Source: Euptelea pleiosperma
Taxonomy: Eukaryota > Streptophyta > Magnoliopsida > Ranunculales > Eupteleaceae
Length of the DNA stretch: 64,000 bases
NCBI GenBank assembly: GCA_035048495.1
Contig: CM068551.1
Location: 11,223,248 to 11,287,247 of the forward strand
Reading direction: 5' to 3'
In this document: piece after piece, positions 45,149 to 55,189 of the stretch
Layout of the letters: the number at the start of each line of letters is the position of its first letter
How positions within the stretch are numbered: position 1 is the stretch's first letter
The notes under the pieces: model-generated
The model's database searches: none
What the model saw: the letters and a program-made list of their open reading frames with translations, nothing else
Told to the model about the DNA's origin: nothing
Position numbers and translations under genes: made by a program

Positions 45149-48100
45149 ATGGCTGAAGGAGAAGGAAGAGGTAGAAGTGAACGAGATATGGGAGGGGAAT
45201 ATGGCATTCAAATTTGAAATAATGCTACTAGGTGTATCTTTTGTAACAAAGAGATGCATGGAGGAGGTATAACACGATTGAAACAACACATCGCGGGACT
45301 TGGGAATGATGCACAAAATTGTACATCTTGTCCATTAGAAGTTAGGGAGAGAATGAGACAATATATGACTGATAAAAATAGAAAAATGTGGAGAAGGAGA
45401 GAATAAAAAATAGAGTAGCTGAGACCCTAGGTCGGTCTACTTCTTCAAGCGCTACAGGGAGATATAATGACATGTCTGAAAAAGAATTTGAGAGAAATAC
45501 TAGGTACGCCATAGAAGAAAGTCGACACGTACAATGGGAGGCTGATCAAAATAGGATATTCTCAGTCTTAGGCCCATCTATTCATGATGAAGGCCCATCT
45601 ACCAGAAAGAGTAGTGGTGTTCGTCGAAGTCAAAGTATTCGACATACTATAGAAATTGACTCAAGAAAAAGACATCAGCCCTCTCTAATGGAAAGGCATG
45701 AGGGGCCGATTGATCGCTATGTTTATCAAACACAAAATGTTAAACAAAAAATATTGAAACATGTTTGGTCAAAAGAAATTGGGAACAAACTTAAGACAAC
45801 AGTGTCTAAGTATTTTCACTATAGCAGAATACCAGCTAATGCAGCTGCTTCTCCATTCTTTCAATCCATGCTTGACACGATTGCTGAATGTGGCGTGGGT
45901 GTAAAGGGGCCGACTCCATATGAGATCAATGGGCCATTTCTCAAAGCAGAAATTGATGAACTAAACTCATGGATCAGAAGTATAAAGAAGAATTGGCTAA
46001 CATATGGGTGCATGATGATGTGCGATGGATGGACTTCAAGTACAAGACACTCTTTAATCAACTTCATGGTCTACTGCGATCGACAGTCTATTTTTCATAA
46101 GACAATTGATGCGACGGGCAAAACAAAGGACTCTGATTATTTATTTCATCTAATGGATGACGTGGTCGAAGAAATTGGAGAGTCCAATGTGGTACGAATG
46201 GTGACTGATAATGAAGCCTCGTTTATAAAGGCCGGTGAAAAATTAATGAATAAGAGAAAATACTTATTTTGGACACCATGTGCAGCTCATTGCTTAGATC
46301 TTATGCTTGAGAAGATAGGGAAGAAGTCTTCAGTATAAAATCTCGTTTCAAACGGAAATGAGATCACAACATTTATTTATATAACCACAATAAGCTCGTG
46401 GCATTGTTTAAAAAGTTAAACAATAATCGAGAGCTAATCCGTCCCGCTGCTACGCGATTTGCGACACATTTTATAGCTCTTGAAAGTCTCGTAAATAGTC
46501 AAATAGCACTGAAATCTTTATTTGTGCATGAACAATGGGTACATTCAAATTTGGTCGAGCAAATGAAGGTATAGCAAGGGAAGTCTCAGATCTTGTTTTG
46601 GCTGGAAATTTCTTCGTCAAAGCTCGTGACCTTGTCAAAATCTTAGAACCTCTTGTTAGGGTTCTAAAATTAGTTGACGGCGAGACAAAGCCTACCATGG
46701 GTTTTGTCTACGAGGCGATGGATCGTGCAAAAGAAGCTATCCAATTGATTGCATCCAAGAGCTATAAAAGTTATTGGAAGATAATAAATGAAAAGTGGGA
46801 CAAACAGCTGCACAAAGACTTAGCTTACATGCAGCAGGTAATAAATTTATTTTCCTAATTATGCATATTAACTCTATTTAACTTAATTTTATTAGATTAA
46901 CATCATACATAAAACAGAGTACTATTTGAACCTCCAATTTTGATATCGCAAGGACTTCGTTGAGACTACCGATTTGGTAGAAGGCTTGAATCATGTGATT
47001 GTCAGGCTGGAGCCGAACATAGATGCCATGACTAATGCTTACAATGAAGTAAGTTTTTAAAAATTTAAAGTGATGTATTTGTTCAATACTCTTTTTTTTA
47101 TAAATAACATATATACTAATACAATATGATGATCTTTAGATAAGCCTATTTACAATCGTTCAATGCTCATTTGGGACAACTCAAGCAATTCATAGTAGGA
47201 CTAAATCTCAGCCAGGCAAAATTATTTTAAAAAAGTATTTGTGAAAATGATGGTTAAGTTAAATCTAACTAATTTATAATTTTTTGTAGGTGCATGATGA
47301 CATCTGCATGGGTATGATGCTCCCAATTTGAGGAAGATTACAATGAAAGTCCTCAGTCAGACAGCTTCTTCTTCTAGTTGCGAGAGAAATTGGAGTACAT
47401 TTTCTCTAATCTACAACAAAACTCGCAATCGTCTAAAAATAAAAAGGCTAGAGCAGTTAGTCTTTGTTCATTATAATATGAGGTTGTGGGTTCGACACCT
47501 AACAAGGAAAATAGAGCGAGAGGATTGGTGTGATCCAATTAATTTGGATAACATCTTTGCCAATGATGATCAATTAACAGAATGGGTTAAAAACACAGAG
47601 CCAACAATAATGGGCGTCCCTAGTCCAAACCCAGATCAACTTAGTCAACTAGATCCATGGGTGGCTGATCAAATCAGGACAATAGATGATGATGCTGAGA
47701 TTGAAGTTGGTGATAGGACAACTGTTCATTCAAGTACATCAACACCAGATAATGAAAGCAAAAATAAAGACGACGAAGATGATGACGATGGTAGTAGTGG
47801 CGATGGCAGTGGCGGTAGTGGTTATGGTCGTGGTGGTTATAGTGGTGGCGGCGACAGTGGTAGTGGTTATGGTGGTGGCAGCAGCGGCAGTAGTAGGGGT
47901 TATGGTGGCAGCGGCGACAATGGTAGTGGTTATGGTGCTGGCGGCGGCGGCGGCGGCGGCATTAGTAGTGGTTATGGTGGTGGTAGTGCTACAGAGAGGC
48001 AGCCACCTCAATTCACGTGCGAACAATTTTTTGATGTTACCACACAAGATACTGACCATGGTGTAAGAAATCTAACTCGAGCAACACCATCCCGCACTAG

Positions 48101-48437
48101 GAGTTTTGGAAGACAACGTACCTGGCAAAGTAGGCAAGAATATGAGAATTCTGATAATAGTTGGTCTTCACAAAACCAAGAGAGTGTTGATATGATTGAG
48201 AAGGGGGTGCAGACGGTTAATTTTGGTGATTACGGAGTTGATCGAGGAGCTCAATCATTTAATACATCTACCTATGGGGAGCAATCACATCACGAAGGAC
48301 AAGTACCTGCGTATGGTCATATCTATCTTTTACAAGAAAGCTAGCATCCATATCCATATGGACCATACCCTCCTCCACCTCCTCCTCCTTATCCGTATCC
48401 GTATCCATACCCTTACCCACACCCAGATTTTGAATGA
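45149..48437 (+). pseudogene. hAT transposase pseudogene (BED, DUF659, hATC)
   Basis: From ATG 45149: a BED-type finger CIFCNKEMHGGGITRLKQH with a TGA stop 22 codons in, then a frame change near 45390. The 316-codon open stretch to 46338 is the DUF659 region (KGPTPYEINGPFLKAEID, MMMCDGWTSSTRHSLINFMV, VTDNEAS, TPCAAHCLDLMLEKIGK). After a frameshift near 46370 come LIRPAATRFATHF and, at 46535-46858, LEPLVRVLKLVDGETKPTMG. The hATC part at about 47320-47470 reads KVLSQTASSSSCERNWSTFS and NRLKIKRLEQLVFVHYNMRL. The tail is rich in G, S and Y (about 47790-47995). A TAG at 48342 replaces a likely Gln codon before the PYPYP tail, which ends at 48437. Several lesions make it inactive. Confidence 0.9.
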
Positions 48438-48622
48438 TAGATGTGGTTTTCTATTTTTATCTAAATTCTATCAAGTACTTTAGAGTTTGGAATTTAGACT
48501 TTGTTATTGTAAATTTCATTAAGTATTCACTGTATTCTAGATGTAATTGTCATAAATTTCACTTTAGTTATTATTACAAATTAAACTCATTATGTATTAA
48601 AACTTTTGAAATTTGTTTAATA

Positions 48623-49205
48623 CTAGTAAATGACCCGTGCCCACGGCACTCTCTAACAAAAGCGTTTGCAAAAATTGGGTGCCTTCGGCATTCAAACGGT
48701 ATAAGGGATTGGGGCGTTACCTTTTTTTTTCCATAATGACGGTTGTTATAACGGATTGTAATGCACAAAGGGAAAAATGAAAAAAATAACTGTGATAAAA
48801 TTCAACTTTTAAATTTTAAATTTTTAATAAATTGAGGTCAAATGACTGGGAGTGAATGAATAAATGAGAGATGGATTTGATCTCAACCACTCTTTATCTT
48901 ATGAAGCAGGATAAGGTAAGAGAACACAACTGAGTTATTTTGTTACATGTTTTGGTGGCCCGTGCCGGCGGCACTCTCTAACCAAGTGTTTGTCAAAATT
49001 GGGTGGGAGTTAATCTCATCCATTGATATAAAGCATAGTGGATCTCAACCATTCATTATTGAAGCCCTATAAGGTAAGAGGAGGGAGTAAGACAACCACT
49101 TCATGACTTGTTATATAGATAGTGGGTGGCCCGTGCCCACAGCACTCTCCAACAAAGCGTTTGCCAAAATCGGGTGTGAGTGGCTGAGATCCATTGTTTA
49201 TTTTG
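48623..49205 (-). mobile_element. Helitron-like 3' ends on the minus strand
   Basis: On the minus strand GTGCCGTGGGCACGGGTCATTTACTAG then T at 48622: a terminal hairpin, then CTAG|T, the Helitron 3' end. Similar hairpin blocks (GTGCCGCCGGCACGGGCCACC, GTGCTGTGGGCACGGGCCACC) occur near 48960 and 49135, each preceded by AAACGCTT/AACACTTGGTTAGAGA-type sequence. These are tandem, related, non-autonomous copies, the same family as 23461-24441. Confidence 0.5.
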
Positions 49206-49274
49206 GAGACAAGATCTTGACCCTTGTTAATTATCATAAATTAAAAAAAAAATTATTTTATGACTTTTTTGTGC

Positions 49275-49465
49275 ATTTTTAATCAAAATTCTGAAATTTC
49301 AATCGAAATTCCGAAATTTCACCCGTATAGTCGAAATTTCGTGTCAAAACCGAAATTTCGGTTGAAATTCCAAAATTTTGATTTATTTCGTCGTTTTTCT
49401 CAAGTTTCAACCGAAATTTCGGTTTCAACACGAACCGAAATGGCATTGAAAACCGAAATTTTAAT
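49275..49465. repeat. GAAATTTCG subterminal repeats of hAT-2
   Basis: About ten copies of (C)GAAATTTC(G) in both orientations, ending near CCGAAATTTTAATCCCTT. They are mirrored at 42895-43090. Confidence 0.7.
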
Positions 49466-49484
49466 CCCTTGATCCATAGTGCAG

Positions 49485-50319
49485 TAGAGATGCAAAAATT
49501 GGATTTAAGTAATCTGAAACTCACAACAACCAGCCGATCCCACACCCGAAGCATGAAAGAAGCTTATCATACAGCCCGCCAATGTAGCCGGCCACCAGGG
49601 CTGGGCATCGGCAGAGAGCACTTCCCTTCATCTGGTTGGTGTTGCACATCACATGCACCACCACCATTTTATTGTGTTCAAATCCATCTGCACCCACAAC
49701 TAAGAAAGAAGCATATATATCTTGATCTTATGCAACAAGCTATATATGTAGAACTAGGGAGCATTTGGTTAGGACGCTATACTCACCAAATCAAACAAAA
49801 GAACAACAAAAGAGAAGCCCAAAAAGAGAAAAAAATGCAAACCCTCACTAGTAGCAATGGCTGTGTAGGGACGGATGAAAGAACGGAACCCTCACCAATA
49901 TATCGACTTGGTGGACGGACCTCCGGAAGCTGCTTTTCTCACCATCAACAATGGCAGATGGAAAGAAAGCTCAGACACATTTGACACCATGGAAAGATAG
50001 ACTCCATCTATTGGCTTTCATCGGCTCGGCTGGATGATGTTTTGGCTCCTCATTTGAAGAAATCTGGTCTGTCTTTTATCCGTCAGATTTGAGTACATCT
50101 ACGGTGGGTGCATCAGGTAAAATGTTGGGTGAAAACTTTTGTCCCCCAATCCCGAACTATATTTTGTTAAATGTTTTATGTTTCCTAGCTTATTTTCGTG
50201 TGGTTTATGTTTATAAAGATGACGAATAAAAAATTATCATATGTAAATTTATATTGAGAAATAATATAAAAGATTTACCAACCTTTCCTAGCAGTAAAAA
50301 AACTTGAGTAATTTACCAA
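49485..50319. other. Intergenic; no gene supported
   Basis: A 171-codon frame at 49469-49984 begins inside the hAT-2 end and has no family motif, so it is not called. Confidence 0.35.
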
Positions 50320-50690
50320 CCCGACTAATCCGATAGGGTTGCGCTCGAGCAGGATATTCTAGGTCCAACCTTGGCTTGGGCTCACAACCCTTAAGATCCG
50401 GATAGGCTCAAGTTGACCTCAAACCCGACCCAACCCAACCCGCCCAAGTTGCAACTAGGCTTGAGTCTACAAGCCCCACTGATACCTTACCTATAGTCTA
50501 GTCAAAGTACCAGACTGACTTGCGACGCCACCCATTATCGAAATAGTCCACTGATGAGAAGCAAAGCTGTTGGTAGGAATTTTTTACTTTTTTTAAACCA
50601 AGCCCGGTCTACCAGTCCAGCCTGCCGGGGCTGGGCTTTGGAATTTTAGGCCAGGCCCAGGCCCATTTCACACCCCTATAGGCTAGTACC
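50320..50690. repeat. hAT-type fragment, CCCGACCCAACCC-rich
   Basis: Ends on the right with GGCCCATTTCACACCCCTATA, a typical hAT terminus read in reverse. The interior contains repeated AACCCGACCCAACCC motifs. No matching left end was found. Confidence 0.4.
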
Positions 50691-50734
50691 TCAATCTAGA
50701 GTAGAACTTTGCTGAAGGAGTCCGTCAGCAAAGT

Positions 50735-51075
50735 TGCTGATGGACCATAATATGAGCCACGGGGCATATGCTTAGAGATTTCTGACCGTATAGATGTTTT
50801 GCCCAAACCGAGGTGGACCTACAGAAAAAATTAGCCTAATTAGTGATTTCTAATCATTGGATTGGAGTCCTTTTCATAGGTTGATTTTCAACTGTGAAAT
50901 TTGAGCATTATTTGAGGTACAAAGATCCAACGGTTTGAAATCGCTAATTAGACTGATTTTTGGTATGTAGGTCCCAACTAGGAATAGGTCGAACATCCAT
51001 ACGGTTATTGTCCTCTAAGAGTGCCACGTGGCTCCTATTGTGCTCCGTTATCCGTCAGCAGCAAAGTTCTACTCC
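50735..51075. mobile_element. Hairpin MITE, family A variant
   Basis: The family-A body is bordered by its own terminal repeats, GAGTAGAACTTTGCTG and CAGCAAAGTTCTACTCC, plus CCGTCAGCA motifs. The termini thus differ from other copies although the core hairpin is shared. Confidence 0.75.
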
Positions 51076-51289
51076 CTCTATATTCTAGATCTGATCGATG
51101 TTGTCAGATTTAGATCAAATCAGATCATCGGTCAACCAATCAGCTTTCTGATAATTGCTCACCCAATTCATTGACAGACCTAATTTTGAACAATACCAAG
51201 TTGGAATTGTGACCAATCAAAAGGAGTTATTTTCGAGTTCTAACAACCACATGGCCCCACGCTAACACCTTTCAATGTTGGGTGGTGGA

Positions 51290-51965
51290 ACTCTACCTTT
51301 CACGTGGCACATTCTTTTGGGCCCATGGAACTAATTGGCCCACCTCTTGGCTGACCTACACACCAAAACTCATTCTGCTTTGTAATTCATGGCAGTTGAT
51401 TTGAGAATTTTTTTTTTAGGGTCGGACTCCAGGGAACGGCCTTTTTTGACCGGCTCCCGTTACAGGATACAGTAGAGGACTCTGACCGTATGGATGTTTG
51501 ACCAATCCCTAGGTGGACCTACAAACCAAAAATCAGGCTGATTAGTGATTTCTAGGCGTTCGATTGGACTTATTCTCATGGGTTGATCTCAACTGTGGGA
51601 ATTCGAGCAGTATTTGAGGTACACAGATCCAAAGGTTTGAAATCACTAATCAAGCTGATTTTTGGACTAGGGATTGGCCAAACATCCATACGGTCAGAGT
51701 CCTCTAAGAGTGTGCCACGTGGCTCATACTGTGTCCTGTAAGGGGAACCGGTCAAAAAGGCCAGTCCCTAGAGCCCGATCCTTTTATTTTTTTTATCGTT
51801 AGCTTGTAATCCATCCATAGCTGTTCATCAAGCCCATGATGAAAAAAAGCTTAATTCAAGGACTAAAAACGACTAGAAATCAATAATCTGGATGATTTTT
51901 AGTGTGCAGGTAGGCCCAACTTTAATGGATCAGTGGGGCCAGTTTACCACGTGACATATTGATGG
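51290..51965. mobile_element. Hairpin MITE, family B, interrupted by a family-A copy
   Basis: The left arm TTTCACGTGGCACATTCTTTTGGGCCC...CTACACACCAAAACTCATTCTG pairs with GATGATTTTTAGTGTGCAGGTAGGCC...GGGGCC-GTTTACCACGTGACA. The interior is broken at 51419-51781. Confidence 0.7.
51419..51781. mobile_element. Hairpin MITE, family A, Mutator-like termini
   Basis: Termini GGGTCGGACTCCAGGGAACGGCC and the complement GGCCAGTCCCTAGAGCCCGATCC. It sits in a poly(T/A) stretch of the family-B element, so the 9-bp duplication cannot be read cleanly. It is closely related to 61564-61917, which has a perfect one. Confidence 0.85.
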
Positions 51966-51984
51966 GAAGGATGTATAAAACTTT

Positions 51985-52165
51985 TGATAGGGACGTCATG
52001 AGAATTTTTGAAGCCCCGATCATGTACCAATATTCGAGCGCCACATATACCCATGTAACTTTTAAAATATTTTTAAAACTGAATCCGGAAACCTAGGTAT
52101 ATGTGGCGTGCGATCATTGGGCGCATGATCGCCGCTTAAAAAAACCCGCCGCTTAAGAAATTTTC
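51985..52165. repeat. Small inverted-repeat element next to the promoter
   Basis: GGGACGTCATGAGAATTTTTGAAGCC...CGATCATG is mirrored by CATGATCGCCGC...AAATTTTCTCGGGACGTC, and CCACATATACC pairs with GGTATATGTGG inside. It ends about 60 bp upstream of the E2F-type palindrome. Confidence 0.55.
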
Positions 52166-52225
52166 TCGGGACGTCATCATCGGCTCCCTCTCTTCTAGGA
52201 TTAAGCCATTCAAATATTTTGGGAC

Positions 52226-52239
52226 TTTTGGCGCCAAAA
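52226..52239. promoter_or_regulatory. E2F-type palindrome TTTTGGCGCCAAAA
   Basis: A perfect 14-bp palindrome with the E2F consensus TTTSGCGC on both strands, 59 bp upstream of the predicted start codon. It lies in the promoter or 5' UTR of the five-exon gene. In plants such sites drive S-phase and DNA-repair genes. Confidence 0.75.
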
Positions 52240-52297
52240 GGTTGAAAAGAGAGCGAGCGGGTGCAGAAGGCAGAAAAGAACAGTTGTGAATGAAAAA

Positions 52298-54803
52298 ATG
52301 AATTCAGAAGGGGCTTCGGTCAGGGAATTTGGGCAACTCTCTCTTCCCTCATCTTTTCTGCTCAAACCCGTGAGCTGGTAAGAGAAACCCGTTTCATTCA
52401 TTCTCTTGTTTGATTTTTCAAATCTTTTGTTGTTGTTGTTGTTGTTACTATGATTAATCTATGCTCAGTTCCAAGAACTCTAATAAGGAAGATGTGCAAA
52501 CTAAACCATCCAAGAAGAATTCGTGTATCTCCCTCTCCGATTTCCTGAATCGGAAACTCGACAAAACTACGATACCATCTAAAACAGTTCAGGTATCTCA
52601 CATTTTTTTTTCTTTTTTCCTTTTTTGTAATTAGTATCAATACAAAATTATTCATATCTCAGTTATTTTGGATTTTGTCGTCTACGGGTTTCGATCACTG
52701 CTGAATGAAGAATCCAATTATTTTTAACAGAGGAAGCAGATTCCCTTTTCGTCGTTGGTAGAGGATAGAGATACAGCTGGGTCTGTTGATGAACATATTT
52801 GGATCCGGAGAGAAGGAGTAGTGATCAATCCTCTTCTTAATGAAACTGTTTTTGAACAATTCAAACAACCTAGAAAAGAAAAAGAAGACTGTGATGGTTC
52901 AAGTGGTAGAGTTGGGCTTGGAGAATCTACAACAATTGATGGGCATGAGTCGAGAAAAAGAAGAAACCCATTTCTAGTTTCTTCTAAAGGTTTTTTTTTC
53001 CTCCCATTTCCATCATTTAGTGCAAATTTTTAATTTTTTTTTTCTTGTTGCTAGTTTTACTCAAGTGGGTTTTGGTTCTTTTGAGAAATTCATGGTGATG
53101 GGAGCTTAATTATCATCACCAAGTGGGTTTTAGTTCTTTTGTGAAATTCATGGTGGGTGCACTGTGCACTAACTGAAACTCTAGTTCAAAGCAATTTGCT
53201 TCATTGACAGAAAGATAGGGAAAACAAATGGAGTGGGTTCAAAACAAGGTATCCATTCCATTTGTGAGATTTATGGATCAGCAGGTTCTGGGAAGGTAAA
53301 ACTGCAAAAGTATCAATCAACTCCCATTACTGTGAGGGGTGAATAGTTGGTGAAATCTGTGACATGCTCTTTGCTTATGGGGAACAAATAACCATTGGTG
53401 TTGTAAAGTACATTAATTACAGTTGCTTCTTGGTTGCTGCTCGTAAGCTAAGGAACTCAGGAATTTCTGAAATTATGTTCCGTGGTTCGATAAGGTTGGT
53501 TGCTATAATAAAGCAAGGAGATGATGATATAGAGCAAAGAGTTGTTAAATCAAGGTTAGTTTGGGGATGGTGGAAATGAAGTAGACACCATATTAGCAGC
53601 ATCCCCATGATCCCCATGAGAGAAGGGTACAATTAAAAATCAATACTCATTGAGTTAGATCAGTGGAAGCTAATGATGTCAAATGGAGATTGGAAATGAA
53701 TGTTATAGAGCTCTATCTATAATGCTTATGAAGGGTTCCACTCTTAATCTGTTTTGGCTTTAAAATATCCACCCATTTCTAGTCCTGTCATAAGCAGAAA
53801 TTGCTACTCTGTTCTTAATTCCAGAGTATTTTACTGTTTATGTGTATGTGGACAATTTGAAACTATTTAGATTCTTGGAAAGCAATTTGCATTTTTAATG
53901 GGGTCTTCTACAGTTGATGTGGTTGGTCTGGTTTCAAATGCGATAAGCAGAATTGATGATTGTTAGTACTCATATATGCATTGTGCAAGGATCAAACGGC
54001 CTCTTTCAAGTCATGAACCTCAATCAGATCCAGCTTTTCATCCATTCAAATTATATCATAACGTAGGACCACTCATTTCATTTGATATGAGTTCCTATAC
54101 TTATATGGTTCAAGTTTGGAAACCACAACATTATGACTCTCATTTCTTTTATGTCTCTCAAATCTTGATATTTTTTTTCCTTTCAAATATGGTTTTTAAG
54201 GTGAAGATGAGAGACATACCACTCCAAGGCACTTGGTAATTCTTGGAGATGATCCAAAACCTAAACAAAAGGGGAGAGGGGAGAAGTTTGTCAGGAACAA
54301 GAAACCAAGACCTCTCTTTAATCACTGTAAGTTAACTATCTTACTAGTTAATTAGAGTCAATTAAATGGAATTGTCCAATAAAAATTATTTTCATAACTT
54401 TTGTGTTTGTGAACTCCTACGTATTCATGAGTAAAGCATGTCATGCACGGAAGCTTACGGTTATTTGACTTTAATGTGTGGGCATGTCTAGTGTGGTGGG
54501 ATTTTAGCCATAGTTACTAAGCTTGCTAAATTCCCCTTTGACTGCAAACTGGTTTGGAGAATTTAGTAGATAAATCTGGCATTTTTCTCTTTCTTCCATT
54601 TAAAAAGTGAGGAACTGCAAGCCATGCGGATCGAACCTAACTCCAAACCAAGTAACTGTGGTTCTTGTTTTGTGCTTTCAGATGCAAATGGAAGTGGCTG
54701 GTGGGACTACAATATGGAGGGCATTGACGATGAAGAAGTAGGTTGCAGTGAAGCATGGGAAGGCATGGGATCCACAACTTTGGGAGGGCTGGAGTGGCAT
54801 TGA
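52298..54803 (+). CDS. Five-exon gene, uncharacterised plant protein (236 aa predicted)
   Basis: Exons 52298-52377, 52469-52592, 52731-52989, 54201-54326 and 54682-54803 join in frame (711 nt). All introns are GT-AG, with strong donors GTAAGA and GTAAGT and acceptors such as TGCTTTCAG. The ORF of exon 1 (MNSEGASVREFGQLSLPSSF) continues through the junction into SCSKNSNKED. If intron 1 were not removed, an alternative ATG at 52461 would still keep the rest. Visible features: SCISLSDFLNRKLDK (exon 2), RKRRNPF (basic, exon 3), HLVILGDDPKPKQKGRG (exon 4), and an acidic, Trp-rich tail GWWDYNMEGIDDEEVG and WEGMGSTTLGGLEWH (exons 4-5). There is no signal peptide or membrane segment. The composition suggests a nuclear protein. 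I do not recognise a named family. A three-codon uORF (52290) precedes the start. The E2F palindrome upstream suggests S-phase or DNA-damage expression. Confidence 0.82.
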
Positions 54804-55189
54804 TTTGATGATGGGTAACTAGTATGCCCATGTTCACTTCAAGTTCTTACTTTATTTGCTCAGCTTCTAAGTTTAGCTTGTTAATAATATTCCTACAAAC
54901 TATTTTTTTTTCTGTTCGTTGTAAGATATGAATGCTTTCTTATTTCCCCTTAAGTGGATAAACTTGGAGTTAGTCATATTGGACCATAATCAAAAACAAT
55001 ATGCACAATCTATAGTCTATACATCCTCCAGCATCATTGTGAGAACAATGAACCGGGTTACACTCGATTCAGAATTCTCTTAGTGATTACTTACTTTTAG
55101 GGGTTTTGAATTCGTCACTTGGATTTTTGAGTTGGGAATCTGAGAACTCGATCAATAATATATTTTCAAAATTTTATTTTCAGTGACTT
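54804..55189. other. 3' flank of the five-exon gene
   Basis: AT-rich, with an AATAAT near 54882 that may serve as poly(A) signal. No other gene is seen. Confidence 0.4.

Larger units (their letters stand above)
42870..49470 (+). mobile_element. Second hAT transposon (hAT-2), degraded
   Basis: Both sides carry dense GAAATTTCG/CGAAATTTC motifs (42895-43090 and 49275-49465) in opposite overall orientation, as hAT subterminal repeats do. The possible ends (AGAATTGAAACTTC on the left; complement of AGGGATTAAAATTTC on the right) are only similar. A broken hAT transposase lies between them in plus orientation. No 8-bp duplication was found. Hairpin MITEs and Helitron-like sequences have inserted within it. 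Confidence 0.6.

Noticed and set aside
47686..48066. Val/Met-rich and Thr-rich ORFs opposite and alongside the transposase tail
   Set aside because: Shadow frames of the GGT/AGT-rich codons of the G/S/Y tail.
49469..49984. 171-codon plus-strand ORF
   Set aside because: Starts in the hAT-2 end, has no domain or splice context, and its composition is unremarkable.
53364..53579. 71-codon ORF in intron 3 of the five-exon gene considered as an extra exon
   Set aside because: No family motif and no need for it: exons 3 and 4 already join in frame. An alternative exon cannot be excluded without RNA data.
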